Source of the DNA: Solimonas sp. SE-A11
GTDB taxonomy: Bacteria > Pseudomonadota > Gammaproteobacteria > Nevskiales > Nevskiaceae
DNA: 42,922 bases
Assembly (NCBI RefSeq): GCF_030345715.1
Contig: NZ_JAUASX010000029.1
Coordinates: 1 to 42,922, forward strand
Direction: 5' to 3'
Below are positions 34,039-42,816 of this stretch, piece by piece (position 1 is the first letter of the stretch; each line of letters opens with the position of its first letter). A model generated the notes under the pieces. It was not told the origin of the DNA. It saw only the letters and a program-made list of their open reading frames with translations, and made no database searches. The position numbers and the translations under genes were made by a program.

Positions 34039-35013
34039 TCAGGGAAGCAGGATGGTGGAGCCCGTGGTGCGTCGCGCTTCCAGGTCCTGGTGCGCGCGGG
34101 CCACCTCGGCCAGCGGATAGCGCTGGCGGATGTCGATCTTCACCTGGCCGCTGCCGACCATGTAGAACAACTCCGCCGCCATCGCATCCAGGTCCTCGCG
34201 CTGCGCGGTGTAGTCGAACATCGTGGGGCGGGTGATGAACAGCGAGCCTCGCGAGCTCAGCTCACTGAGCGAGAAGGGCGGCACCACGCCGGAGGCATTG
34301 CCGAAGGACACCATCGTGCCCAGGCGTGCCAGGCAATCCAGCGAGCCGGTGAAAGTGTCCTTGCCGACGCCGTCGTACACCACCGGCACGCCGCGGCCGC
34401 CGGTGATCTCGCGCACGCGCTCCACGAAGTTTTCGCGCTGGGTGTTGATCACGTGCGCGCAGCCGTTGCTGCGGGCCAGCTCGGCCTTCTCGTCGGAGCT
34501 GACGGTGCCGATCATGGTCACACCCAGCGCACGCGCCCATTGGCAGGCGATCAGGCCCACGCCGCCGGCGGCGGCGTGGAACAGGATGGTTTCGCCGCCG
34601 CGCAGCAGGAAGGTGCGGCGGAACAGGTATTGCACGGTGAGACCCTGCAGCATCATGCCGGCCGCGGTCTCCAGCTCGATGCCGTCCGGCAGCTTCACCA
34701 CCATGGCGGCGGGCATCGTGCGCTCGCTGGCGTAGGCGCCGATGGGCCCGCCGGCATAGGCCACGCGGTCGCCCGCCTGCAGGTGCGTGACACCGGGGCC
34801 CACGGCCACCACCGTGCCGGAGGCCTCCATGCCGACGCCACCAGGCAGGGGCTGCTTGTAGGTGCCGTTTCGGTGGTACACGTCGATGAAGTTCAGGCCG
34901 CAGGCCGCCTGGCGGATGCGCACCTCCCCGGGGAAGGGATCGGCCACGTCGACCTCGACGTACTCCATCACCTCCGGCCCACCGCTGCGGGAAATCCTGA
35001 TCGCCTTGGCCAT
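34039..35013 (-). CDS. Quinone oxidoreductase (QOR/MDR, zeta-crystallin-like)
   Basis: 324 residues. An MDR-family NADPH:quinone reductase: GLNFIDVYHRNGTY, the Rossmann HAAAGGVGLIACQWA at about 147-161 and PLAEVARAHQDLEAR near the end. It lacks the zinc ligands of alcohol dehydrogenases, as expected for QOR. ATG 35013 (MAKAIRI) is preferred to an ATG nine bases upstream by comparison with the family. Divergent from the SRPBCC gene, with only 36 bases between starts. Confidence 0.92.
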   Translation of the reverse strand: MAKAIRISRSGGPEVMEYVEVDVADPFPGEVRIRQAACGLNFIDVYHRNGTYKQPLPGGVGMEASGTVVAVGPGVTHLQAGDRVAYAGGPIGAYASERTMPAAMVVKLPDGIELETAAGMMLQGLTVQYLFRRTFLLRGGETILFHAAAGGVGLIACQWARALGVTMIGTVSSDEKAELARSNGCAHVINTQRENFVERVREITGGRGVPVVYDGVGKDTFTGSLDCLARLGTMVSFGNASGVVPPFSLSELSSRGSLFITRPTMFDYTAQREDLDAMAAELFYMVGSGQVKIDIRQRYPLAEVARAHQDLEARRTTGSTILLP

Positions 35014-35049
35014 GCCTGTCACACTGTCTGCAAATGGGAGGTCAACATC

Positions 35050-35463
35050 ATGGCTGAATCGCTACATACCCGCACCCTGAGCGTGACCATCGAGCGCGAC
35101 TGGCGCGAGGTCTACGACTTCGCCTGCCAGCCGCTCAATTTCCCGCGCTGGGCCAGCGGTCTGGCGGACTCGCTGCACGAGGCCGGCGATCACTGGGTAG
35201 CCGCCGCGCCGGAAGGCCAGGCCAAGGTCTGGTTCAGCCCGCGCAACGACTACGGCGTGCTGGACCACCACGTGGAGCTGCCGGGAGGTGTCAGGCTGTA
35301 CATCCCGCTGCGGGTTATCGCCAACGGCGATAGCGCCGAGGTGATGCTGACCGTTTTCAGGCAACCCGGAGCGGATGACGCCGCCTTTGCCCGCGATGCC
35401 AAGTGGGTGGCCAAGGACCTGCAGGCGCTCAAGACGCTACTGGAGAAGACCGGCCTCAGGTGA
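35050..35463 (+). CDS. SRPBCC-superfamily protein
   Basis: 137 residues: a START/Bet v1-like fold, with VTIERDWREVYDFA and WASGL at the start and a long final helix (DAKWVAKDLQALKTLLEK). The lipid-like ligand is unknown. ATG 35050 follows GGGAGG. The stop overlaps the convergent LysR stop by eight bases. Divergent from qor, possibly sharing its promoter region. Confidence 0.85.
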   Translation: MAESLHTRTLSVTIERDWREVYDFACQPLNFPRWASGLADSLHEAGDHWVAAAPEGQAKVWFSPRNDYGVLDHHVELPGGVRLYIPLRVIANGDSAEVMLTVFRQPGADDAAFARDAKWVAKDLQALKTLLEKTGLR

Positions 35464-36373
35464 AACTGTCGATGCCGCGCACCAGCCGCTCCGCCAGTCG
35501 CGGCTGGCGCAGTTGCTCCAGCCACCACTTCAATGCGCGCCCCTCGTGGGCGCCGCTCCAGGCGGCGTAGAGGGTATTCGGCTCACGCGGGTCGGCGGTG
35601 CGCTTCTCCACCAGTTCGCCGCGCTTGAGCAGCGAGGCGGCGCGAGCCCGCGGCAGCCAGCCCACGCCCAAGCCCTCGCGCTGCGCCATGATCTTCGCGC
35701 GCATGGTGGCCACCGCCAGGGTGGGCTGGCCTCCCAGCACGCCGTAGCTGCGCAGCTCCGTGCGGCGCGAGGAGTCTCCCACCACGATGGCGCAATGCGC
35801 GGTGATCACTTCACGCTCCATCGGCTCCGTGGCCTTGGCCAGCGGATGGCGCGGCGACACCGCAAAGACCCATTCCATCACGCCCAGTTCCAGCCAGCGC
35901 AGCTTGGGGATGGCCGGCGGTTCATTAGTCGCGCCCAATACCAGGTCGGCGCGGCCCTCGCGTAGCGCTTCCCAGGTGCCGCCGAGCACTTCGTGGCCAA
36001 GGCGCAGGCTCACGCCGGAGTTCAGGGCCTGGAAGGCCTTGACCGAGGGCAGCAGGGTTTCGAACTCGATGATTTCGTCGCTGACGATGCGCAGGCGGTC
36101 TTCCCATCCGCCCGCCACCAGCCGCACACGCTGCGTTAGCCGCGCCACGTCCAGCGCCACACGTGCTGCTTCCTGCGCCAGCAACTGCCCGGCGGGCGTG
36201 AGCTGCAGGCGGTAGCGGCGGCGGTCGAACAAGAGGGCGTCGAAACGGGTCTCCAGCTGCCGCGCGGCGTGGGAGATGGTGGAGGGCGCCTTGCCCAGGC
36301 GGGCCGCCGCCCGCGACAGGCTGCCGCTCTCGCGGATGGCTTCCAGCAGAGCCAGTTCGTCGGAAGACAACAT
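35456..36373 (-). CDS. LysR-family transcriptional regulator
   Basis: 305 residues. N-terminal winged HTH (LLEAIRESGSLSRAAARLGKAPSTISHA, shown in part, with the typical FDRRRYRLQLTPAGQ) and a C-terminal periplasmic-binding-like domain. ATG 36373 places the HTH at the usual distance; a longer frame upstream is a shadow. Divergent from the SDR gene at 36479, the usual position of a LysR protein and its target. The inducer is unknown. Confidence 0.92.
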   Translation of the reverse strand: MLSSDELALLEAIRESGSLSRAAARLGKAPSTISHAARQLETRFDALLFDRRRYRLQLTPAGQLLAQEAARVALDVARLTQRVRLVAGGWEDRLRIVSDEIIEFETLLPSVKAFQALNSGVSLRLGHEVLGGTWEALREGRADLVLGATNEPPAIPKLRWLELGVMEWVFAVSPRHPLAKATEPMEREVITAHCAIVVGDSSRRTELRSYGVLGGQPTLAVATMRAKIMAQREGLGVGWLPRARAASLLKRGELVEKRTADPREPNTLYAAWSGAHEGRALKWWLEQLRQPRLAERLVRGIDSFT

Positions 36374-36478
36374 GTTCGACTTCTTCGAATGTGATCGTCG
36401 TCGGCATGGTACGGAAAACGCCGTGTACCTTGCCACTATGGGCTCCACGGCATCCCGCCAGACCCGAAGGAGATGAAC

Positions 36479-37216
36479 ATGGAACGCTTCAACAACAAGA
36501 CGGCCCTGATCACCGGTGGCAGCAGCGGCATCGGCCTGGCGGCGGCCCAGGCCTTCATCAACGAGGGTGCGCGTGTGATCGTCACCGGCCGCGACGAAGC
36601 TGGCCTGGAGCAGGCCCGCAAGGCGCTGGGTGATCGCGCTCAAGCCTGGCGCAACGAGACCGGCAGCGTCGCCGAGGCCCGCGCCCTGGCCAGCCGCCTG
36701 CTGGCGGAGGGCACCAGCCTGGATGCCGTCTTCATCAACGCCGGTATCGGTCGCTTTGCACCGCTGGCCGACATGAGCGAAGCCCTTTGGGACGAAAGCT
36801 TCAATACCAACGTCAAGGGCGCCTACTTCCTGATCCAGGCGCTGCTGCCGGTACTGAACCCGGGTACTTCGATCGTGCTCAACGGCTCGATCAACGCCCA
36901 CATCGGCATGCCCAACTCCTCGGTCTACGCCGCCAGCAAGGCCGCGCTGATCTCGCTGGCCAAGACCCTGTCGGCGGAACTGCTGCCGCGCGGCGTACGA
37001 GTCAACGTCGTCAGCCCCGGTCCCGTGGTGACGCCGCTGTACGGCAAGCTAGGCATGGATGAGGCCGCCAGGCAGGAACTGGCCACGCAGATCCCCCTGG
37101 GCCGCTTCGGCAAGCCGGAAGAGATCGCCTCCACCGTGCTGCACCTGTCGGCGCCGGAGTCGGCCTTCATCGTCGGCACCGAGATCATTGCCGACGGTGG
37201 CATGAGCCAGCTTTGA
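36479..37216 (+). CDS. Short-chain dehydrogenase/reductase (SDR)
   Basis: 245 residues, classical SDR: GGSSGIGLA for NAD(P), NAGIG, the catalytic S in LNGSIN and YAASK, then VVSPGPVVTP. Substrate unknown. The second ATG (36479) is chosen because AAGGAG is about seven bases before it; the first ATG at 36473 abuts that site. Likely controlled by the divergent LysR gene. Confidence 0.9.
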   Translation: MERFNNKTALITGGSSGIGLAAAQAFINEGARVIVTGRDEAGLEQARKALGDRAQAWRNETGSVAEARALASRLLAEGTSLDAVFINAGIGRFAPLADMSEALWDESFNTNVKGAYFLIQALLPVLNPGTSIVLNGSINAHIGMPNSSVYAASKAALISLAKTLSAELLPRGVRVNVVSPGPVVTPLYGKLGMDEAARQELATQIPLGRFGKPEEIASTVLHLSAPESAFIVGTEIIADGGMSQL

Positions 37217-37228
37217 GCGGAGCAGGGT

Positions 37229-37260
37229 GGGAGATGCCGGGCGGTGCCCGGCGTTCTCCC
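37229..37260 (+). terminator. Hairpin after the SDR gene
   Basis: GGGAGATGCCGGGC and GCCCGGCGTTCTCCC form a long stem 12 bases after the SDR stop. There is no T-run, so it is a terminator-like or repeat hairpin. Confidence 0.5.
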
Positions 37261-37299
37261 GCCGCCGAGCAGGGTAGACTTGGGCGTGCACGCGCTCCC

Positions 37300-37327
37300 C
37301 GTCATGCCGGCTTTCGCGGGCATGACG
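37300..37327. repeat. Dispersed REP-like palindrome
   Basis: CGTCATGCC-GGC and GCGGGCATGACG flank a TTTC centre. This is the common gammaproteobacterial intergenic palindrome, between convergent SDR and P450 genes. Confidence 0.65.
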
Positions 37328-37363
37328 TTGCCGGTGGTTCCGGGTATCGGATTGGAGCGCGTG

Positions 37364-38677
37364 CTAGCGTAGCCGCTCCAGCTTGATCGGCAGCCGATCC
37401 GCAGGAATCGGCAGGCTGGTCCAGTCCTGCGGCATGGTGTAGCCGGCTGGCACGCTCCAGCGGAAGCGCAGCAGCATCTGGTGCAGGGCCGCCTTCACTT
37501 CCATGGCGCCGAAATGCATGCCGATGCACTTGTGTGCGCCGCCGCCGAAGGGCAACCACAGGAACGGGTGCTGCCGGTCTTCCGCGCGTCCCGCGGCGAA
37601 GCGGTCCGGGTCGAAACGCTCGGGCTCTTTCCAGTAGCGCTCCAGGCGGTGGGTCATCCACAGCGAGATCGAAACCAGGGTTCCCCTTGGAATCCGGTAG
37701 CCGGCGTATTCGAAGTCGCGCGTCGCCTGGCGCGGCAGGCCCGGCACCGGCGGCGTCAGGCGCAGCGTCTCCTTCATGGCGTGATCCATGTCGGACAGGC
37801 GTTCCAGATCCTCGTACTCCAGGTGTGCGCGGCCCAGTGCGCGGCTCTGCTCGCGCAGCCGGTCCTGCCACTCCGGGTGCTTGGCCAACTGGTAGAGCAT
37901 ATTGCTCAGCGTGATGGTGCTGGTGTCGTGCGCCGCCATCAGCAGGAACACTAGATGGTTGATCACGTCCTCGTCGCTGAAGGGTTGGCCGTCCTCGGTA
38001 CGCGCTGCGCAGAGACGCGTGAACAGGTCGTTGCCGCTGCCGCCGCGATGCGCAGGCAGGGCGGCGGCGAAGGTCCTCTCCAGCAGCTCGCGGCCACGCA
38101 GGCCGGCACGCCATCGCGTGAAGGGCAGGTCATGACGCACCACGCCGGTGGCGGCCTGCACGGTGGCGAGGAAGGCGCTATTCATGGCGTCGCTGTCCTG
38201 GCCGGCAGGCTGGCCCAGGAACACGCGGCTGGCCACGTCCAGCGTCATGCTCTTGAGCAGGTCGAACATCTTGACGCCTTCGCCGGTGGGCCAGGCCGCC
38301 AGGGATTCGTCCAGCGTGCGGTTGATGCCGTCCAGATCCTCACGTAGCGCGGCGTTGGTGAAGGCCACCTGCATCACGCGCCGGTGCAGGCGGTGCTCGT
38401 CACCGTCCAGCAGCATCAGCCCGCGGCGGAAGAAGGGGCCGATGATCTTCGTCCAGGAGGCATTGCTGAACAGGTCGTCGCGGTTCTGCAGCACCAGCTG
38501 GTTCGCCTCCGGCCCCAGCAGCGCGATGAACTCCATGCCGAAGGTATTGATGCGCACCACTTCGCCATAGCGCGCGAAGCGCCCTCGAGTGAAGTTCTCG
38601 AAGTTGAACAGGTAGTCGAAGGAATGTCCGACCAGCGGCCAGCCAGTGTCACCGGGAATCGCGCGTACTTGCTGCAT
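37364..38677 (-). CDS. Cytochrome P450
   Basis: 437 residues, soluble bacterial P450. I-helix AAHDTST, the KETLR (ExxR) pair and the heme ligand loop FGGGAHKCIG are all present, so a monooxygenase is expected; the substrate is unknown. ATG 38677 is preceded by AGGAGGAG and preferred to an in-frame ATG at 38716. No ferredoxin or reductase gene adjoins it. A hairpin separates it from the DUF924 gene upstream. Confidence 0.92.
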   Translation of the reverse strand: MQQVRAIPGDTGWPLVGHSFDYLFNFENFTRGRFARYGEVVRINTFGMEFIALLGPEANQLVLQNRDDLFSNASWTKIIGPFFRRGLMLLDGDEHRLHRRVMQVAFTNAALREDLDGINRTLDESLAAWPTGEGVKMFDLLKSMTLDVASRVFLGQPAGQDSDAMNSAFLATVQAATGVVRHDLPFTRWRAGLRGRELLERTFAAALPAHRGGSGNDLFTRLCAARTEDGQPFSDEDVINHLVFLLMAAHDTSTITLSNMLYQLAKHPEWQDRLREQSRALGRAHLEYEDLERLSDMDHAMKETLRLTPPVPGLPRQATRDFEYAGYRIPRGTLVSISLWMTHRLERYWKEPERFDPDRFAAGRAEDRQHPFLWLPFGGGAHKCIGMHFGAMEVKAALHQMLLRFRWSVPAGYTMPQDWTSLPIPADRLPIKLERLR

Positions 38678-38853
38678 GAGGCTCCTCCTGACCCTCTTTG
38701 GGGGGTCGGTGGCCAAGCATGCCTGAGGCCGGGGCTGCGCGAAACGTTCGTTTAATACCGGCGGCAGGCCGCTTGCAGCGACGACTCATTCACTCGTTAG
38801 ATCGCGGATTGCCCGTGCACCCGGACTTTCCAGGGATTTCCTGGGGAAACTCT

Positions 38854-38902
38854 GAAAAAGTCCGTTAGTGCAGGGCCTGTCGAAGCACGGGCGGACTTTT
38901 TC
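38854..38902. terminator. Long inverted repeat, probable terminator of the DUF924 gene
   Basis: GAAAAAGTCCG and CGGACTTTTTC are perfect 11-base arms about 27 bases apart, giving a T-rich end on either strand. It lies downstream of DUF924 on the minus strand. Confidence 0.5.
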
Positions 38903-38921
38903 CACAGTCGCTCCAGTAGTC

Positions 38922-38959
38922 ACCGTTCACCCCCCGTCGACAGGCTCAGGGCGAACGGT
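38922..38959. repeat. Dispersed intergenic repeat
   Basis: ACCGTTCACCC and GGGCGAACGGT flank a CGTCGACAGGCTCA centre, the widespread repeat type with ends CCGTTCGCCC. It lies just after the DUF924 stop. The rest of 38678-38976 holds no gene. Confidence 0.6.
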
Positions 38960-38976
38960 AACTTTTCCGAGCTTCC

Positions 38977-39513
38977 CTAGAAGCTCGACCCTGGCTGCTT
39001 CAGGAACTCGATCTCCTCGGCCGTGGATTCACGACCGAGGATTGCATTGCGGTGCGGGTAGCGCCCAAAGCGGTCGATGATCGCCTTGTGCTTCAGCTCG
39101 AAGTCATAGTTCAGCGGGATACCGTTATCACGGTACAGGCGTTCCGCCCATTCGTGGATCGCCGGCGACTCGCTATGCATGAAGGGCAGGTACAGGATGC
39201 TTCTCTCCACGGCAGAGAGTGCGGCAGGCGCTCCCGCGGCGATCGCTTCCTGGGCCAGGGTCAGGGCCATCGGGTCCTGGGCGAAGGCCAAGGGTGAGTT
39301 GCGGTGGATGTTGCGGGAGAACTGGTCCAGCACCAGGATTTCCGCCAGCCTGCCGTGCGGTCCGGTTCGCCAGGCATGCAGCTCCGCTTTCGCGGCTTGC
39401 TCCAAAAGGTGGCCGAAGCGCGCCTGGATCAGCCGGTCGAACTCCGGGTCGGCGGTCCACCAGGCCTTCGGATTGATCTCCTGGAACCAGAAGGCAAGGA
39501 TCTGTTCATGCAT
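38977..39513 (-). CDS. DUF924-family protein
   Basis: 178 residues. AFWFQEINPKAWW at the start, LVLDQFSRN and RFGRYPHRNAILGR are hallmarks of DUF924, a helical TPR-like fold of unknown function. ATG 39513 (MHEQ) fits the family start; upstream in-frame sequence is not family-like. Divergent from the MFS gene. Confidence 0.88.
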   Translation of the reverse strand: MHEQILAFWFQEINPKAWWTADPEFDRLIQARFGHLLEQAAKAELHAWRTGPHGRLAEILVLDQFSRNIHRNSPLAFAQDPMALTLAQEAIAAGAPAALSAVERSILYLPFMHSESPAIHEWAERLYRDNGIPLNYDFELKHKAIIDRFGRYPHRNAILGRESTAEEIEFLKQPGSSF

Positions 39514-39710
39514 GAGCGGTACGCCGGCAGCGGGCCGCGATCCGGCCCGCGGGCAGGGTAACCCAGGGCAGGTGGGCATGCGTCCTGGCCTTTTTGACGC
39601 CGCTCTCGGTGTCGCGGTGATTGATGATTCGGCAAAAGCTCACCCCAACGGACCAGCCCCCAGGGCCGAGGGCTTGCCAATAATCGGGAAAACAGCAGGA
39701 GGAGAGACGC

Positions 39711-40952
39711 ATGGAGCGGGCGAAAGCGGCGGGTGGCATCTTTCACGGCTGGTGGATCGTGGCGGCGGGTTTCGTCTGCACGGCCCTGCTGATCGGCAGT
39801 ACCACCTACAGCTTCGGCATGTTCGTGGCGCCGCTGTCGGCCGAGTTCGGCCTGACCCGTGCCAATGCCAACATCGGCTTCATGGCGCTCCTGCTGGGTT
39901 TCGCCGTCTGGGCGCCTTTGGTGGGCAAGCTGCTGGATCGCCGCTCGGCGCGGCAGGTGATCGTCGGAGGTGGCCTGCTGTTCGCTGCCGGCTTCGTGCT
40001 GATGGGCCAGTCGCATTCGCCCACCACCATGGCGCTGCTGATCCTCGGGCCGGTCTCGATCGGCACGCTGGCTGCCGGTGCGCTGGCCGCGAACACCATC
40101 GCCGCGCGCTGGTTCCTGCGCCAGCGTGGTCGCGCACTGGGCGTGCTGGCGGTGGCCACCTCCGCGGGCGGCTTCCTGATGCCGCCGCTGGTGGCCTACC
40201 TGATGGAGAGCTATGGCTGGCGCAATGCGCTGATCGCGCAGGGCCTGATCGTGGGCCTGGTGATTGCTGCCGTAGGCTGGCTGCTGATGCGTGACCGGCC
40301 CTCCGACCTGGGCCTGACGCCCGATGGCCAGCCGCTGCCGCAAGGCGGGCAGGGGCCGGCGGTGGCCGGCGAGACCTGGACCCTGGGCAAGCTGCTGCGC
40401 ACGCGCAACTTCTGGCTGCTTTCCTGCGGCGCCGGCATCCTGCTGGGCGCGGACCAGGCGCTGCTGTCCTCGCTGATCCCTTATGGCACCGACGCCGGCC
40501 TGACGCTGCCGCAGGCCTCGCTGCTGGTGTCCACGCTGACCTTCTCCGCCATCCTGGGCAAGCTGGCCATCGGCGCGCTGGCGGACCGCTACGACAAGCG
40601 CCTGCTGTTCTGCGCGGTGGCGGCCTGCAATTTCGCCTTCCTGGTGATCCTGCTGCTGAGCCCGGGCTACGTCACGCTGCTGATCGCCTGCAGCATCATC
40701 GGCCTGGCCATCGGCGGCACTTATCCGCTGTGGACCACGCTGGCAGCGGACTGCTTTGGCACCGCCAGCTTCGGCAGCGTGCTGGGTAGCATGAACCTGT
40801 TGATGGTGCCGTTCTCGATCTTCGCGGTGCGCTACATCGGCGAGGTCTTCGACCGCACCGGCAGCTACGACACCGCGCTGATCACCTTCATGGTCACGGC
40901 GGTGGTTTCCACCGTGCTGATCCTGGCGCTGCGGTTGCCGCCGCGCGCCTGA
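39711..40952 (+). CDS. MFS transporter, OFA/monocarboxylate-type
   Basis: 413 residues, 12 predicted membrane segments in the inner membrane. HGWWIVAAGF at the N-terminus and GKLLDRRSARQV between segments 2 and 3 are typical of the OFA (oxalate/formate antiporter) group. Likely imports or exchanges a small carboxylate; which one cannot be said. AGGAGG precedes the start. Convergent with the MBL gene, with adjoining stops. Confidence 0.88.
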   Translation: MERAKAAGGIFHGWWIVAAGFVCTALLIGSTTYSFGMFVAPLSAEFGLTRANANIGFMALLLGFAVWAPLVGKLLDRRSARQVIVGGGLLFAAGFVLMGQSHSPTTMALLILGPVSIGTLAAGALAANTIAARWFLRQRGRALGVLAVATSAGGFLMPPLVAYLMESYGWRNALIAQGLIVGLVIAAVGWLLMRDRPSDLGLTPDGQPLPQGGQGPAVAGETWTLGKLLRTRNFWLLSCGAGILLGADQALLSSLIPYGTDAGLTLPQASLLVSTLTFSAILGKLAIGALADRYDKRLLFCAVAACNFAFLVILLLSPGYVTLLIACSIIGLAIGGTYPLWTTLAADCFGTASFGSVLGSMNLLMVPFSIFAVRYIGEVFDRTGSYDTALITFMVTAVVSTVLILALRLPPRA

Positions 40953-42065
40953 TCAGTCGGCAGTCTGCAGCACGCCCTTCGCGGGCTGCTCTCCGACGCC
41001 GCGCCACCAGGGCGTGTTGGCCCGCGGCGCGCGCACGTCCAGCGCCGTGCCGATCACCGGCGTGGTGAGGTTCACGCCGTGCTGGGAGGCCAGCGCGCTG
41101 ATGCGCTCGAAGGGATCGGTCCAGGAGTGCATGGCCAGGTCGAAGGTGCCGTTGTGGATCGGCAGCAGCCAGCGTCCGCGCAGGTCCAGGTGGGCCTGCA
41201 GGGTCTGCTCCGGCAGCATGTGCACGTAGGGCCACTGCTTGTCGTAGGCGCCGGTCTCCATCAGTGTGAAATCGAAGGGCCCCAGGCGTTCGCCGATGGT
41301 CCTGAAGCCGTCGAAGTAGCCGGTGTCGCCGCTGAAGTAGATGCGCGTGTCGCCGTCGATCAGTGCCCAGGACGCCCACAGCGTGCTGTTGCGGTCGCTG
41401 AGGCTGCGGCCGGAGAAGTGCTGGGCCGGCGTGGCCACCAGGCGCAGGCCGTCCAGCGTGGTTTCCTGCCACCAGTCGAACTGCTGCACCTTGGCCGCAT
41501 CCACGCCCCATTCCAGCAGGCGGTCACCCACGCCCAGCGGTGCCAGGAAGACCTGCGTCTTGGCGGCGAGCGCGAGCACGGCGGCATCGTCGAGGTGGTC
41601 GTAGTGATCATGCGAAAGGATCACGGCGCGGATCGGCGGCAGCTCGTCGATGGAGATCGGCGGGGCGTGGAAGCGCTTGGGGCCCATCCACTGGAAGGGC
41701 GAGGCGCGCTCGGAGAACACCGGGTCGGTCAGCCAGAACTGGCCGCGCAGCTTGAGCAGGATGGTGGAATGCCCCAGGCGCCAGATCGTGCGGTCCGGCG
41801 CGGCCAGCAGCTGGGCCTGCGTGAGCTTTTCCACCGGCACCGGGGCGGCGGGCATGGTGCCTCGGGGCTTGTTGAAGAAGAAATTCCAGGCGATGCGCAG
41901 CATCTTGCCGAAGCCTTCCGGCGGTTGCGGTACCGGATTGCGGAACTTGCCGTCCGCGAACTGCGGCGAGCCCTGGTGGGCATTGGAACTGTCCGCAGCG
42001 GACATGGCACAGGCCGTCATGGCGAGGACTCCGGTGATCAGCAGCAGGGGGCGGAAAGGGCGCAT
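40953..42065 (-). CDS. Metallo-beta-lactamase-fold hydrolase, probable lipoprotein (UlaG/NAPE-PLD-like)
   Basis: 370 residues. SHDHYDHLDD, GDTGYFDGF and IHNGTFDL supply metal ligands of the MBL fold of the NAPE-PLD/UlaG group. The N-terminus (LLLITGVLAMTAC) is a possible lipobox, so it may be a lipoprotein in the cell envelope. ATG 42065 follows AGGA; an in-frame ATG at 42080 is less likely. Divergent from the TetR gene, whose operator lies between them; probably its target. Substrate unknown. Confidence 0.88.
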   Translation of the reverse strand: MRPFRPLLLITGVLAMTACAMSAADSSNAHQGSPQFADGKFRNPVPQPPEGFGKMLRIAWNFFFNKPRGTMPAAPVPVEKLTQAQLLAAPDRTIWRLGHSTILLKLRGQFWLTDPVFSERASPFQWMGPKRFHAPPISIDELPPIRAVILSHDHYDHLDDAAVLALAAKTQVFLAPLGVGDRLLEWGVDAAKVQQFDWWQETTLDGLRLVATPAQHFSGRSLSDRNSTLWASWALIDGDTRIYFSGDTGYFDGFRTIGERLGPFDFTLMETGAYDKQWPYVHMLPEQTLQAHLDLRGRWLLPIHNGTFDLAMHSWTDPFERISALASQHGVNLTTPVIGTALDVRAPRANTPWWRGVGEQPAKGVLQTAD

Positions 42066-42083
42066 CGGGGGTTCCTGCATTTG

Positions 42084-42099
42084 TACACTGCACAGTGTA
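42084..42099. promoter_or_regulatory. TetR-type operator
   Basis: TACACTG-CA-CAGTGTA is a perfect 16-base palindrome in the 79-base gap between the divergent MBL and TetR genes, 19 bases upstream of the MBL start. Confidence 0.75.
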
Positions 42100-42144
42100 G
42101 TTTCCGCTTTTCCAAAAGTAAACCGCCCGGTGTAAAATTGGCGA

Positions 42145-42765
42145 ATGTCACGTCCGCAACGCCTGACCGACCGCAAGCGCGAGAGCATCCTCCAGGCTGC
42201 CCTCCGGGAGTTCCTGTCCCAGGGTTTCGACGGCACCAGCATGGACCGCATCGCCGCCAGCGCGGAGGTGTCCAAGCGCACGGTCTACAACCACTTTCCC
42301 AGCAAGGACGAGCTGTTCGAGGCGATCCTGCGGCGGCTGTGGGAATGCGCCATGGCGGAGGAGGCGATCCCCTACCAGCCGCGCAAGCCGCTGCGCGAGC
42401 AGCTCACCGAAATGCTGTGGCAGAAGATGCGGCTGATGCAGGACCGCGGCTTCCTGGACCTGGCGCGCGTGGCGCTGGCCGAAGGCATCCGCCGCCCTGA
42501 GCGGGCGCGCGAGCTGATCGCGCGGCTCGATGACGGCGGCCCGGAGGAAGCCCTCACCGCCTGGATTCGCGCCGCCGTGGCAGACGGCAAGCTCAAGCCG
42601 CTGGACCTGGCCTTTGCCGAGCAGCAGTTGCACAGCCTGGTGAAGGGCTTCGCCTTCTGGCCGCAACTGGCCATGGGCGAGCCGGCGCTGACGCAGAAGC
42701 GGCAGGCACAGGTGGTGGAAGGCGCGGTGGAGATGTTCCTGCGCTGCTACGCGAAGAAGCCTTAG
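42145..42765 (+). CDS. TetR-family transcriptional regulator
   Basis: 206 residues. N-terminal HTH (MDRIAASAEVSKRTVYNHFPSK, shown in part) with a helical ligand-binding domain. Divergent from the MBL lipoprotein gene and a perfect palindrome between them, so it probably represses that gene and itself. Ligand unknown. Confidence 0.92.
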   Translation: MSRPQRLTDRKRESILQAALREFLSQGFDGTSMDRIAASAEVSKRTVYNHFPSKDELFEAILRRLWECAMAEEAIPYQPRKPLREQLTEMLWQKMRLMQDRGFLDLARVALAEGIRRPERARELIARLDDGGPEEALTAWIRAAVADGKLKPLDLAFAEQQLHSLVKGFAFWPQLAMGEPALTQKRQAQVVEGAVEMFLRCYAKKP

Positions 42766-42771
42766 CACTTT

Positions 42772-42797
42772 CCCCTCTCCCCCATACGGGAGAGGGG
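42772..42797. repeat. GC-rich dispersed hairpin after the TetR gene
   Basis: CCCCTCTCCC and GGGAGAGGGG form a perfect 10-base stem around CCATAC. It resembles a widespread intergenic repeat; no T-run follows. Confidence 0.55.
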
Positions 42798-42816
42798 TGA
42801 GGGGAGAGCAACTGTC

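Noticed and set aside
36374-36901. Longer N-terminus for the LysR gene
   Set aside because: It would overlap the divergent SDR gene and adds no HTH; ATG 36373 gives the normal LysR start.
42066-42281. Longer N-terminus for the MBL protein
   Set aside because: It would overlap the TetR gene and operator and bury the signal sequence.
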